DNA of 64,000 bases, from contig KE159629.1 of assembly GCA_000403335.2 (NCBI GenBank), forward strand, positions 62,001 through 126,000. The letters run 5' to 3'. Of this stretch, positions 47,409 to 55,691 are shown piece after piece. The DNA comes from Lachnospiraceae bacterium MD335. GTDB taxonomy: Bacteria > Bacillota > Clostridia > Lachnospirales > Lachnospiraceae. Position 1 is the first letter of the stretch. Each line of letters opens with the position of its first letter. The notes under the pieces are model-generated. The model had not been told where the DNA came from. It worked only from the letters and a program-made list of their open reading frames with translations, and made no database searches. The position numbers and the translations under genes are program-made.

Positions 47409-48315
47409 CTCTTTTGTTCCCTTTCTTCTTTTCTCTTGATTTGTAGACATTAAACTGGTTCTTGCACCTCTGACTGCAAAATTCATTCCCCTTCCGGCTT
47501 GCGACAAAGGCTTTTTTACAGTGCTTGCACATACGCATATCACTGTCCTTGTCCGTGAGCATGAAGGAAAAGCACATCTGCACCATGACAAGCAGCGAAT
47601 GGAAATCCCATACGATAACGGGCGAATCCTTTTCCAGTGCAATCCGGTAAGTGGGGGATATGCCGCCGAAAGCGGAAATGCCCTGACGGTACAGGCTGCG
47701 TGTCTGCTCGTCAATCGTATCATAATCGAGGTAATAAAGGAAACTTGTCATAAAGGTAAATGCTAAGTCAGTAAATTCTTTCAAAATCCAGTCGTACCTT
47801 TCCGCATATTCCTTCTGTAATTCCATCGCCACAGCCTGCGGCGCATTCCCCATAGCCATTGTGATCGCAATGCCTTCACGGTCAGTCACAGACCATCCCG
47901 ATTCCACACTTTTCTTTCTGAAATCCAGTTTATCAAAAGGGTAGAAATAGGAAAGATACTTCTCTGTAGGAAGGGATTCTTCCTTTATAAAGTGGTTTTT
48001 TGGAAGATACACGGATTCATAGGTTATAAAATCTGCTGTTGTCGGCAGGGCGGTCATAAAGCCGAGGAAACCATATTTTTTTACAAAGTCAAGCACGGAC
48101 TCTTTTAGTTCTTCTTCCGAGGCTTTGTGCATGGCGGCAAGCCCGACATTTACCGCATCAGTGATAAGCTGCTCCGCTTCCTGCATGGGGCGGTACATTT
48201 CCGGTTCTGCGCCTTCTGAAACCGTTATGTAGAGAGTGCCATCATCAGCGGTCTTATATTCATAGCCGCTGTACCGAATCCACGGTGCGCTGGTATGCGC
48301 AAATAAATTCTTCAT
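47401..48315 (-). CDS. Zinc-finger protein of mobile elements (DUF6076-like)
   Basis: About 304 residues from ATG 48315 (GGAG ten bases upstream; an in-frame ATG at 48339 has no site). The body is helical with no membrane segments. The C-terminus carries MCKHCKKAFVASRKGNEFCSQRCKNQF, a CxxC...CxxxC zinc finger like that of CGNR/ABATE-type proteins, followed by a basic tail for nucleic-acid contact. Middle gene of a three-gene - strand operon. A regulatory role is inferred. Confidence 0.65.
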   Translation of the reverse strand: MKNLFAHTSAPWIRYSGYEYKTADDGTLYITVSEGAEPEMYRPMQEAEQLITDAVNVGLAAMHKASEEELKESVLDFVKKYGFLGFMTALPTTADFITYESVYLPKNHFIKEESLPTEKYLSYFYPFDKLDFRKKSVESGWSVTDREGIAITMAMGNAPQAVAMELQKEYAERYDWILKEFTDLAFTFMTSFLYYLDYDTIDEQTRSLYRQGISAFGGISPTYRIALEKDSPVIVWDFHSLLVMVQMCFSFMLTDKDSDMRMCKHCKKAFVASRKGNEFCSQRCKNQFNVYKSREKKKGNKRDD

Positions 48316-48390
48316 AGAAAATCTGCTCCAATCCATCAATCATATCGAATTATCTGATGTAATATTTCCTATATTATAAACAGTTACTTG

Positions 48391-49038
48391 TTATCGGTCA
48401 AGCCGTTTACTTTCCTTTTTCTTCCGCACTCCGTTTTCTAAAAAATGTTTCTCATCAAGCGTCAGCGGCAGACTGTTTTCCTTCCGGTATGCAAGCACAG
48501 CACCATAGAGTTTTCGTATCTTTTTCAATGCTGTTTCACGGATGCCCCGGATGTTCCGGTCTGTCTGCCCGATGCTCTCTGCATACTCTGTAGCGGAATC
48601 ATCACGCAGGAACAGGTAATAGAGCATATTTTTGAGGTGCGGCTTTAGTTCCTTTAATATTTCCGATAAATCCGCATCTGTGACAAGTTCATGTATCGTT
48701 TCCGGGCTGTCAAATATGAAATCAAGAAAATCACCTGCAAGCAGGAGCCTTCTTAAAACCATATCATAAGACGGTCTATCGAATAAATGCAGTTCATCTG
48801 CGCCCCATTCCAGAGGAACAGTGGAGCGTCCTATCTCATGGTCTCTTTCTCTCCGTTCCCTGTTTTCGTCCAGTTTATCCCACCAGTACAGTACGTTTTC
48901 AAAGTCCTCCACTGTCCTTGCGCTTTCCTCAATGCGCCGGATTGCAAGGGCACGGGCTTCACGGTGGAGCATATCCCCGTCCGCTTCTGTTATAAAACTT
49001 TGCTCCCTGAATGTTGGGGGTTCGGTGTATTTTGGCAT
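48391..49038 (-). CDS. Sigma-70-region-4-like protein of the third element
   Basis: 215 residues, very acidic N-terminus with many Arg/Glu pairs. A C-terminal helix-turn-helix reads LKPHLKNMLYYLFLRDDSATEYAESIGQTDRNIRGIRETALKKIRKLYG, in the style of sigma region 4. It is the first gene of the - strand operon with the zinc-finger and LPD3-like genes and diverges from the tnpW/tnpX pair across about 140 bases. It may control either side. Confidence 0.7.
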   Translation of the reverse strand: MPKYTEPPTFREQSFITEADGDMLHREARALAIRRIEESARTVEDFENVLYWWDKLDENRERRERDHEIGRSTVPLEWGADELHLFDRPSYDMVLRRLLLAGDFLDFIFDSPETIHELVTDADLSEILKELKPHLKNMLYYLFLRDDSATEYAESIGQTDRNIRGIRETALKKIRKLYGAVLAYRKENSLPLTLDEKHFLENGVRKKKESKRLDR

Positions 49039-49181
49039 TTATAATCAGTCCTTTTCAAAAATATAAAAAAGTGTAGCAGTTTTTTCAAAAACACTTCCGT
49101 TTTTATAGCTGTTTTTCTCCTATTAGTGAAAGAGTAATCTTTTTCAAAATAAAATCAGTTACAAATAGAAGGGAGGGCGGC

Positions 49182-49310
49182 TTGTGGAGTACGGATAAAA
49201 TAAAAATTCGGTTACTAAGTACGGAAGTCAGGGAGCTTAACAGTTCCCCGAACAATTATAAGGGATATGCGCTCGGTGCGCAAGAAAGGATTGTATGGCA
49301 GAAACATTAA
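49182..49310 (+). CDS. 42-residue peptide overlapping tnpW
   Basis: TTG 49182 follows GGGAGGGCGG. The product reads MWSTDKIKIRLLSTEVRELN then SSPNNYKGYALGAQERIVWQKH, and its last codons overlap the start of the tnpW-like gene (ATG 49295) in another frame. The good ribosome site and stop/start overlap suggest translational coupling. Unknown function. Confidence 0.45.
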   Translation: MWSTDKIKIRLLSTEVRELNSSPNNYKGYALGAQERIVWQKH

Positions 49311-49540
49311 AAGTGAATAATGATGTAGCAGAATCCAGCCCTGTTCCGGCTGGATTTTTTTACAGAAGAATCGGCGGGACACTTTTCAGGGTCAGGGTAT
49401 ATACGGGTTCGGGATATGCCGACACGCTGGATGAAAAAATTCCCCGGTTAATTTTGAATGAAATGGTGACAGGCGCAGAAAGTTATGTTAAGATGGATTC
49501 ACCACAGATGAGCCAGCCGCCGGAAAGGAGTTCGGAATGA
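49295..49540 (+). CDS. tnpW: TnpW-like small transposon protein
   Basis: 81 residues. The core PAGFFYRRIGGTLFRVRVYTGSGYADTLDEKIPRLILNEM parallels the copy at 38.6 kb (KIGKVTYLVCSSAS..DTLDKKIKKLI): a beta hairpin, then DTLDxKI and a helix. Its stop overlaps the ATG of the recombinase (ATGA), so the two are coupled. TnpW may modulate TnpX, but this is not shown. Confidence 0.75.
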   Translation: MAETLKVNNDVAESSPVPAGFFYRRIGGTLFRVRVYTGSGYADTLDEKIPRLILNEMVTGAESYVKMDSPQMSQPPERSSE

Positions 49541-51510
49541 ACAACAGGACGGCTGGTGACAACAGAATAACAGCTCTTTATGAGCGGCTCTCAAGGGACG
49601 ATGATCTTGCGGGGGACAGCAACAGCATAGTCAACCAGAAAAAGATGCTGGAGGATTATGCAAAAAACAACGGGTACACGAACACGGTGCATTTTACGGA
49701 TGACGGATTTTCCGGCGGCAGTTTTGAAAGACCGGGATGGAAGCAGATGTTAAGCCGGATTGAAAACGGCGACATCGGCACAGTCATAGTAAAGGACATG
49801 AGCCGTGTCGGGAGGGATTACCTTCAGGTAGGATTCTACACGGAGGTATTCTTCCGGGAAAAGGGTGTCCGTTTTATTGCTGTTTCCAATGGTGTTGACA
49901 GCAGCAACAACACCAGCAGTGAATTCGCCCCTTTTTTGAATATCATGAATGAATGGTATCTGCGTGACTGCAGCAGGAAGATCACCGCAGTTTTGCGGGC
50001 GAAAGGGAAAGAGGGAAAACCGATTACGAGTAACCCGCCCTACGGCTTTGTGAAAGATACGGAGGATAAAAACCATTGGCTCGTTGACGAAGAAGCGGCG
50101 GAGGTTGTGAGAAAGATTTTCCGTCTGACCGTGGAGGGCATGGGACCGTACCAGATAGCAAAGCGGCTTATGGAGGAAAAGGTGGAGAAACCGTCCTATT
50201 ATCAGGCGACAAGGCAGAGGGGCAATTACCAGACCATGTGCGATTTTGAAACTCCCTACAACTGGACGGGCGGATCGGTGGTGCGGATACTGGAAAGACC
50301 GGAATATATGGGCGATACCGTAAATTTCCGTAGCCACAAGGAATCCTATAAGGATAAGAAAGCTGTTAAGAATAACAGTGATGAGATACTTGTTTTTCAG
50401 GATACCCATGAACCAATCGTAGACCGCAGGACGTGGTATATGGTGCAGGAATTAAGAAAGACAGTGCGGAGAGTGGATACCGGCGGAAAAGGAAGCCTGC
50501 TGACCGGAAAGCTCTACTGTGCGGACTGCGGCGGAAAAATGCACTACCGCAGAAGCACGACAAGGGCGGCAAGAGACTGGAGGGGTATCCCGAACGGCGG
50601 GACAGAGCGCACATCCGCAGGCTTTAACTGCAGCACTTACAACAGCAGCAGGAAGCAGTATAAGCAGGTGTGCTTTTCACATTCCATAAAAGAGGATACG
50701 GTAAAACAGCTTATCCTCGAAACGATACGGTATGCCTTAAAAAGCGTCCGCATGGACGAGGCGGCGTTTATAAAAAATATGCGGAGTGCATCCGAGGTCA
50801 GGGATAAAAGCGAGGTCAAAAAATTGAAAGCAGACTTTTCTAAAAAAGAGAAACGTTTTGCAGACCTTGACCTGCTGATCAAAAAGGTGTATGAGGACAA
50901 CGCAATGGGGAAGCTGCCGGACAGACGGTATGAAATGCTTTCTTCCGATTATGAGAAGGAACAGCAGGAGCTTGAAATCTCCATGCAGGAAATCCGTGAA
51001 AAACTTGCACAGTTTGAGGATGACACGGACAGGACGGAGGAATTTCTTTCCCTTGTCCGCAAGTACACCGACATTCAGGAACTCACGCCCGCCATTGTGA
51101 ATGAATTTGTTGATAAGGTCATGGTGCATAAAATAGAGGAAATCGACGGAGAACGTGTGCAGGAGATCGAGATTTTCTTAAATTATATCGGGAAGGTGGA
51201 GCTTCCGGTGCAGGAGCTTTCTGAGGAAGAAATGGCGGCGGAGGAAAAGAAGCGGAAACGCCGTGCATACAGCCGTGCCTACCTGAAAGAATACCGTAAA
51301 AAGCACAGACCGGAAATCCGGCGTGTGATTGAAGGAGCAAGGGAGGCGGACAAACAGAAACAGATGGCGGAGGCGGAAGCATCAGCGGACGGACTCCTGC
51401 ATACGGACGGTACGGAACAGGTTGCAGCTATGGTAGCAGGGGAAAACAAGATTATTGTAGAGAGCAGCCTTCCGACCAAAGAGGAAGTGAAAGCAAAATA
51501 TGGCAGATAG
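49537..51510 (+). CDS. tnpX: Large serine recombinase, TnpX family, intact
   Basis: 657 residues. Resolvase domain: TALYERLSRDDDLAGDSNSIVNQKKML with the catalytic Ser, FTDDGFSGGSFERPGWKQML and VIVKDMSRVGRDYLQVGFYTE. Recombinase domain: PPYGFVKDTEDKNHWLVDEEAAEVVRKIF. Zinc ribbon: TGKLYCADCGGKMHYRR with a later Cys-rich half (FNCSTYN...QVCFSHSI). A long coiled coil and a basic Lys/Arg-rich tail follow. It is the likely mover of the third element and, unlike the 36.5 kb copy, is complete. Confidence 0.95.
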   Translation: MNNRTAGDNRITALYERLSRDDDLAGDSNSIVNQKKMLEDYAKNNGYTNTVHFTDDGFSGGSFERPGWKQMLSRIENGDIGTVIVKDMSRVGRDYLQVGFYTEVFFREKGVRFIAVSNGVDSSNNTSSEFAPFLNIMNEWYLRDCSRKITAVLRAKGKEGKPITSNPPYGFVKDTEDKNHWLVDEEAAEVVRKIFRLTVEGMGPYQIAKRLMEEKVEKPSYYQATRQRGNYQTMCDFETPYNWTGGSVVRILERPEYMGDTVNFRSHKESYKDKKAVKNNSDEILVFQDTHEPIVDRRTWYMVQELRKTVRRVDTGGKGSLLTGKLYCADCGGKMHYRRSTTRAARDWRGIPNGGTERTSAGFNCSTYNSSRKQYKQVCFSHSIKEDTVKQLILETIRYALKSVRMDEAAFIKNMRSASEVRDKSEVKKLKADFSKKEKRFADLDLLIKKVYEDNAMGKLPDRRYEMLSSDYEKEQQELEISMQEIREKLAQFEDDTDRTEEFLSLVRKYTDIQELTPAIVNEFVDKVMVHKIEEIDGERVQEIEIFLNYIGKVELPVQELSEEEMAAEEKKRKRRAYSRAYLKEYRKKHRPEIRRVIEGAREADKQKQMAEAEASADGLLHTDGTEQVAAMVAGENKIIVESSLPTKEEVKAKYGR

Positions 51511-51549
51511 TTTGATAATAACAACAAGCATGAAAGTGAGGATTTTGAT

Positions 51550-52500
51550 ATGGCAAAACTTAGAGATTACAACATGAACGGGACAATTATTTTAGGAGTG
51601 GATGCAGGCTATGGGAATTATAAGACGGCAAGGTGCTGTTTCCCGACTTCCGTGAGCAGGAGCAGTCAGCCGCCTGTCTTTACAAGAGACTATCTGGAAT
51701 ATGAAGGCAGCTATTACACCATAGGCGAGGGACACAAGGATTTTGTTGCGGAGAAAAGCCTGGATGACGATAATTATATTCTTACTCTTGCCGCCATTGC
51801 AAAGGAGCTGAAAGCGAGAGGATTATCGGCTGCAAAGATACATCTTGCGGTAGGGCTTCCGTTAAAATGGGTGCAGGCACAGAGGGATTCCTTCCGTGAA
51901 TATATGATGCAGAACCGCCATGTAGATTACAAATATGCAGGTAAACGATATACGGTTGACATCGCGGACTGTACGGTCATGCCGCAGTGTTATGCGGCGG
52001 TAGCGGAGAGCCTGCCGGATTTTAAGGGGATGCACATGATAGCGGATATCGGCAACGGGACGATGAATGTGATGATACTCAACAACGGCAAGGCGAGCGA
52101 AAGCAAGTCGTGGACGGTAAAGCTGGGGGCGAATGAATGTTATATGGCGATCCGCAATCTTATACTGGACAGGAAAGCGGAGGAACTTCCGGCAGAGATT
52201 ATCGAGAATTATCTGCGTTATGGTGATATAAAAGTGGGCGGGGAATACCAGCAGCTTATGGAAAAAGCGGCAAAGAGCTATGTGGATAAGATATTTGCGG
52301 AACTGAAAGCACACGGTTATAATCCGAACCTTATGAAACTGTATATCATGGGCGGCGGCGCAAAGATTGTGGAGCTTGTCGGGGATTATGACAGTGACAA
52401 TGTTGCCTTTAACCATGATATACGAGCAAACGCCAAAGGCTATGAATATTTCTGCTATATGAAACTCCGCAGGCAGAAATTGATGGCTTCCGCCGGATAA
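51550..52500 (+). CDS. ParM/StbA-type actin-like ATPase
   Basis: 316 residues with the actin-fold motifs: phosphate-1 loop ILGVDAGYGNYKTA, phosphate-2 region MIADIGNGTMNVMIL and the adenosine motif KLYIMGGGAKIVELV, plus LAVGLPLKWVQAQRD. ParM filaments push plasmid copies apart, using a DNA-binding adaptor (ParR) bound to a centromere (parC). Here it sits on a chromosome-borne transposon-like element, directly upstream of a possible adaptor and a periodic hairpin array. Its presence suggests that the excised circle is maintained or positioned. Confidence 0.88.
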   Translation: MAKLRDYNMNGTIILGVDAGYGNYKTARCCFPTSVSRSSQPPVFTRDYLEYEGSYYTIGEGHKDFVAEKSLDDDNYILTLAAIAKELKARGLSAAKIHLAVGLPLKWVQAQRDSFREYMMQNRHVDYKYAGKRYTVDIADCTVMPQCYAAVAESLPDFKGMHMIADIGNGTMNVMILNNGKASESKSWTVKLGANECYMAIRNLILDRKAEELPAEIIENYLRYGDIKVGGEYQQLMEKAAKSYVDKIFAELKAHGYNPNLMKLYIMGGGAKIVELVGDYDSDNVAFNHDIRANAKGYEYFCYMKLRRQKLMASAG

Positions 52501-52514
52501 GGAGATGTGTCTGA

Positions 52515-53054
52515 ATGAAGAATAAAAACCACAATATCCGTTTCAACATGGAGAGAGGGGATGAGTGCAGGGCATGGGAACTCCTGCACTCCCCGCAGAT
52601 ACGGCAGATGTTCAAGTCACAGAACAGATTTGTGATAGAAGCAGTCAATAATTATTATGACCGCTGTGTGGCGGTAAAGCGTGATCCTTATCTGGAAACA
52701 AGGGAGAAAGAGGACGCTTTTGCGGAGCGCATCGTGGAAATGGTGGAAAAGAAAGTGATGTCCAATCTCCCGGCGCTTTTTGGGATGTATATGGCACAGA
52801 TGCAGTTTTTTCCCTTATCCGTTCCTATGGGTGCATACCCAGCGGCGCAAGGCGGCATGGTGTACGGTCAGGCATCAGCAAACGGTATGAATAACGGAAA
52901 TGCAGTAATGGGCGGGGCAGTTTCTCCAAGTGTTTCCAATCCGGCAGATATGGAAGCAGCGATGCAAAATGCAGGGGATGTGCAGGAAGAAGCTGTATCG
53001 GAGAATCCCACAGAGCCGCCGGACAATGACTTGATTGATTTTGATGCATTTTAA
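52515..53054 (+). CDS. Possible ParR-like adaptor encoded after the ParM-like gene
   Basis: 179 residues, 14 bases after parM. The N-terminal half is basic and could form ribbon-helix-helix-type DNA binding (NIRFNMERGDECRAWELLHSPQIRQMFKSQNRFVIEAVNNYYDR). The middle has LFGMYMAQMQFF and a low-complexity Gly/Ala/Met/Asn stretch, and the end is acidic with a terminal hydrophobic DLIDFDAF that could bind the filament tip. These features match ParR in outline only; no family was recognised directly. Confidence 0.6.
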   Translation: MKNKNHNIRFNMERGDECRAWELLHSPQIRQMFKSQNRFVIEAVNNYYDRCVAVKRDPYLETREKEDAFAERIVEMVEKKVMSNLPALFGMYMAQMQFFPLSVPMGAYPAAQGGMVYGQASANGMNNGNAVMGGAVSPSVSNPADMEAAMQNAGDVQEEAVSENPTEPPDNDLIDFDAF

Positions 53055-53068
53055 TATATTTGCAGAGT

Positions 53069-53106
53069 AGGGCTATGGTAATCAGGTTTACTGTAGCCTT
53101 ATTTTT
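53069..53106 (+). terminator. Terminator after the parM operon
   Basis: GGCTATGGTAA pairs with TTACTGTAGCC (two wobble pairs), followed by TTATTTTT; it begins 15 bases after the stop of the possible adaptor gene. Confidence 0.7.
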
Positions 53107-53166
53107 GTGGATTTTTTCACATCAGAGCATAAATGCATCCATATTTTCATAAAAGACCGACAAAGG

Positions 53167-53298
53167 GTAGCCGAAAGGCTACAAAATAAGGACAAAGAGC
53201 AGCCATATAAGGCTGCATAATAAAGGGCGGGCATTTAAGCCCGCAAAATAAGGGCAAAGAGCAGCCGGAAGGCTGCAAATAAGGGCGCAAATGTAGCC
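53167..53298. repeat. Phased array of four small hairpins, candidate centromere (parC)
   Basis: Four 6-bp-stem hairpins (GTAGCC/GGCTAC, GCAGCC/GGCTGC, GCGGGC/GCCCGC, GCAGCC/GGCTGC) begin at 53167, 53199, 53227 and 53261, and a further GTAGCC starts at 53293. Steps are 32, 28, 34 and 32 bases, close to three DNA turns. Linkers share AAATAAGGxCAAAGA. Stem sequences change on both sides together, so the pairing rather than the letters is kept. Location right after a ParM-like operon suggests a DNA-segregation site; an RNA role is also possible. Confidence 0.7.
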
Positions 53299-53346
53299 GT
53301 CTGTTTTGAAGCTGGAATACCAGTTTTCAGACAGGCGGCTTTTTTA
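53295..53346 (+). terminator. Intrinsic terminator at the end of the hairpin array
   Basis: AGCCGTCTG and CAGACAGGCGGCT arms with an inner CTGG/CCAG stem, followed by six T. Confidence 0.7.
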
Positions 53347-53473
53347 TGCCCGTAAAGAATCTGCTCCACGAACTGTTTCGGAGTAGCTCAAGGAGTGACT
53401 GGCAGTAATTTCTAGGGAGGGCGCAAGCCCTTCCCTAAGCTCTCGGCGTTTGAGAGCGAAATACACCCTACGC

Positions 53474-53780
53474 ACAAAACTTCGTTTTGTACTCCGGGGA
53501 TTTCGCCCTTGCAGGGGGCAAATTTACGCCTGCGCAAATTTACAGTCCGAAAGAGCCGGACTGTATTTATCCATACCGCCCAGAGGACGGGCGCATGAAT
53601 GGCGATGCTGCTTACGGCTACATTTCAGGGCAGATGTGCAGCATCGTCATAGGGACTTCATAAAACGAAGCCCTTATGCGGCTGTCAGAAAGCGACAGCC
53701 GTAAATTGCCCGTATTCGGACATCGGTTCGCAGACAGACGTCTGATAATGACTGCTCACAAAAATCTGCGGCGGCAGATT
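53474..53780 (+). other. oriT: Hairpin-dense region upstream of the second relaxase, candidate oriT
   Basis: Seven inverted repeats occur in about 310 bases: ACAAAAC/GTTTTGT (53474-53490), ACAGTCCG/CGGACTGT (53542-53564), CGCCC/GGGCG (53577-53593), CGATGCTGC/GCAGCATCG (53603-53646), GGG-CTTC/GAAG-CCC (53652-53673), GGCTGTC/GACAGCC (53680-53700) and AATCTG/CAGATT (53763-53780). No gene is supported here. The relaxase starts 28 bases after the last repeat, so at least part is probably its oriT; the number of repeats exceeds what an oriT needs. Confidence 0.6.
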
Positions 53781-53807
53781 ATCTATAAAAAGAAAGGAAA
53801 ATCGCAT

Positions 53808-55505
53808 ATGAGGAGAAATTCATTTATAGAAATGGCAAAACTGCATGATTTATCGGGGCGCATCACTTATATTTCAAGCCATGCCAAACAGGAGCATCTG
53901 TATGAAGTCTATGCAACGGAGCCGGACAGGGCGTTCTGGCGGGAACTTGCCAAGTGTAATCAGGAAGAATTTGAAAAAAGCGGGACGAATGGAAAGTGCA
54001 TCGAAGCAAGGGAGCTGATGATCGCCCTGCCGGAAAGTTTCATCAACCATGACCATGATGAGCTGCTGAAAAGGATGGTTGACGGATTTAAGGATAGGTA
54101 CGGCGTGGAGTGTTTTGCTGCACTTCATCATAACAAACGGAAAACAAACCTGCATATCCATATGATATTTGCGGAGAGGAAACGGTTAGACCAGCCGGAA
54201 GAAAAGACTGCCACCCGGAATATGTTCTATGACGAGCAGGGGCGTCATGTGCGGACAAAGAAAGAGATACTTGGCGGGGACGGAAATATCCGCAAGGGCT
54301 GTAAAATCATCAAAAAAGGCGAAGCGTATGAACGCAGGATTTTTACTGTAAAAGACGGACGCTTCAAGCAGGAATCTTTTCTGGATGAGATAAAAGTATT
54401 ATATACGGATCTGATTAACCAGATGGTGATTGACGATAAGGACAGGCTCAGCATATTTGATAAAAACGGTCCGTACCTTGCCACAAAGAAAGTCGGTAAA
54501 AATAATCCCAAAGCGGAGGCGATAAAAGCAGACAATGAAATCCGCATGGAATGGAACAGGGCTGTTGACCGTGCTATTATAAGCGGCGTATCCGAGACGG
54601 AGGTTGTGGAACTGAAAAAGACAGAAATCACGGAAAAGGTAAAGGAATCTGTGGAGCAGAACGGTAACAAGCCGGAGCTGTTCGGGGAGATTGTCAGGGC
54701 GGCGATTTTATTATTAAAGTGTCTGATTATAAAAGCTATGCAAAAGGTAATGGATATAGCGGAAAAAGTTATTGATAAAGCTGCTGATGCCATAAAGGAA
54801 ATACCAAAAGAAATGGAAAGTCATGCCCATGTAAAAGCTGGTTCGGCGACTCAGCAGGAAAAGAAAAAGATACCATTTTCTGTTAATCTGCGCCAAGAAA
54901 CGGATATGCAGAATAAAGCAGAACAGTCACAGCAGAAAAATACTGTCACAGTCAAAAAATCTATAATCGAACAGATAAAAGCAGAACAAAAATCTGTTCC
55001 TGCCGAAACAAATAGGTTGGAAACAGAAAGACCGCCGCAACCAAAACCTTCCGTACTCGCAAGTAAATATCCCCTTCTGAAAGAGATTGACAGTAAGCTC
55101 AAAGAGCAGAATAAAGCAATTTTTGAGCGTGAGAAAAAGCGCGATAAGCTGAAAAAGGAATTATCCGAATGTATGGGTATCTTTAAGGGTGGAAGACGGA
55201 AGGAATTACAGCAGGAGATTGACAGTATCGACAACCAGATTGCCAATATGAAAAAGCGGCTTTCATCCATCGTGAAAGAATATAACTTTGACTCTGTTCA
55301 GGCATTCTATAGGGAATTTGATGCATCAAAGAGAGAGAATCTTGAGTATCAGGCAGCTCGTGCGGAGTATGAGAAAATTCACGGAGAAAAAGCAAACGAT
55401 ATCATGAGCATAAAAGAACGGCTTAGACAGAAACAGCATGAGGTAAAAGAAAGGGAAAGCAGACGAGAGCATCAGGCAAGGCAAAAGGATAAAGGGGCGA
55501 GGTAG
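53808..55505 (+). CDS. MobA/MobL-type relaxase of the third element
   Basis: 565 residues from ATG 53808, with AAAGGAAA upstream. The relaxase domain includes ISSHAKQEHLYEVYATE, ARELMIALPESF and the HUH metal site in FAALHHNKRKTNLHIHMIFAERK. A connector with KNNPKAEAIKADNEIRMEWNRAVD follows, then a Pro/Glu/Gln-rich middle and a long C-terminal coiled coil ending in a basic ERESRREHQARQKDKGAR. It probably nicks within the hairpin region upstream and needs a helper transfer apparatus. It is the last gene of the mobile block. Confidence 0.85.
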   Translation: MRRNSFIEMAKLHDLSGRITYISSHAKQEHLYEVYATEPDRAFWRELAKCNQEEFEKSGTNGKCIEARELMIALPESFINHDHDELLKRMVDGFKDRYGVECFAALHHNKRKTNLHIHMIFAERKRLDQPEEKTATRNMFYDEQGRHVRTKKEILGGDGNIRKGCKIIKKGEAYERRIFTVKDGRFKQESFLDEIKVLYTDLINQMVIDDKDRLSIFDKNGPYLATKKVGKNNPKAEAIKADNEIRMEWNRAVDRAIISGVSETEVVELKKTEITEKVKESVEQNGNKPELFGEIVRAAILLLKCLIIKAMQKVMDIAEKVIDKAADAIKEIPKEMESHAHVKAGSATQQEKKKIPFSVNLRQETDMQNKAEQSQQKNTVTVKKSIIEQIKAEQKSVPAETNRLETERPPQPKPSVLASKYPLLKEIDSKLKEQNKAIFEREKKRDKLKKELSECMGIFKGGRRKELQQEIDSIDNQIANMKKRLSSIVKEYNFDSVQAFYREFDASKRENLEYQAARAEYEKIHGEKANDIMSIKERLRQKQHEVKERESRREHQARQKDKGAR

Positions 55506-55605
55506 CAAAGAAAAACTTGTTTTTAGTCAGGGTAAAGACCATAAAATACAGAAAAATAATTAGAAGGGGATATTTCTTAAAAGGCATACAAAATTTGTTC
55601 GGTTA

Positions 55606-55614
55606 TGATATAAT
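55606..55614 (+). promoter_or_regulatory. Extended -10 promoter before the MetH-activation-type gene
   Basis: TGATATAAT is an extended -10 element with a perfect TATAAT; no good -35 is seen. It lies 78 bases before the ATG at 55692. Confidence 0.5.
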
Positions 55615-55691
55615 TCAAATATTATGTTTATTGTGTCCGTAGGGTTTCATTTAGATTTAAAATAAATACGAAAAAATTAGGAGGAAATCAA

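Noticed and set aside
53160-53300. Hairpin array considered as a CRISPR array
   Set aside because: Units are 28-34 bases with small hairpins and nearly constant linkers; there are no unique spacers between identical repeats and no cas genes.
53450-53704. 84-codon open frame across the hairpin-dense region
   Set aside because: The region is dominated by inverted repeats and the predicted peptide is Arg/Cys-rich without family features.
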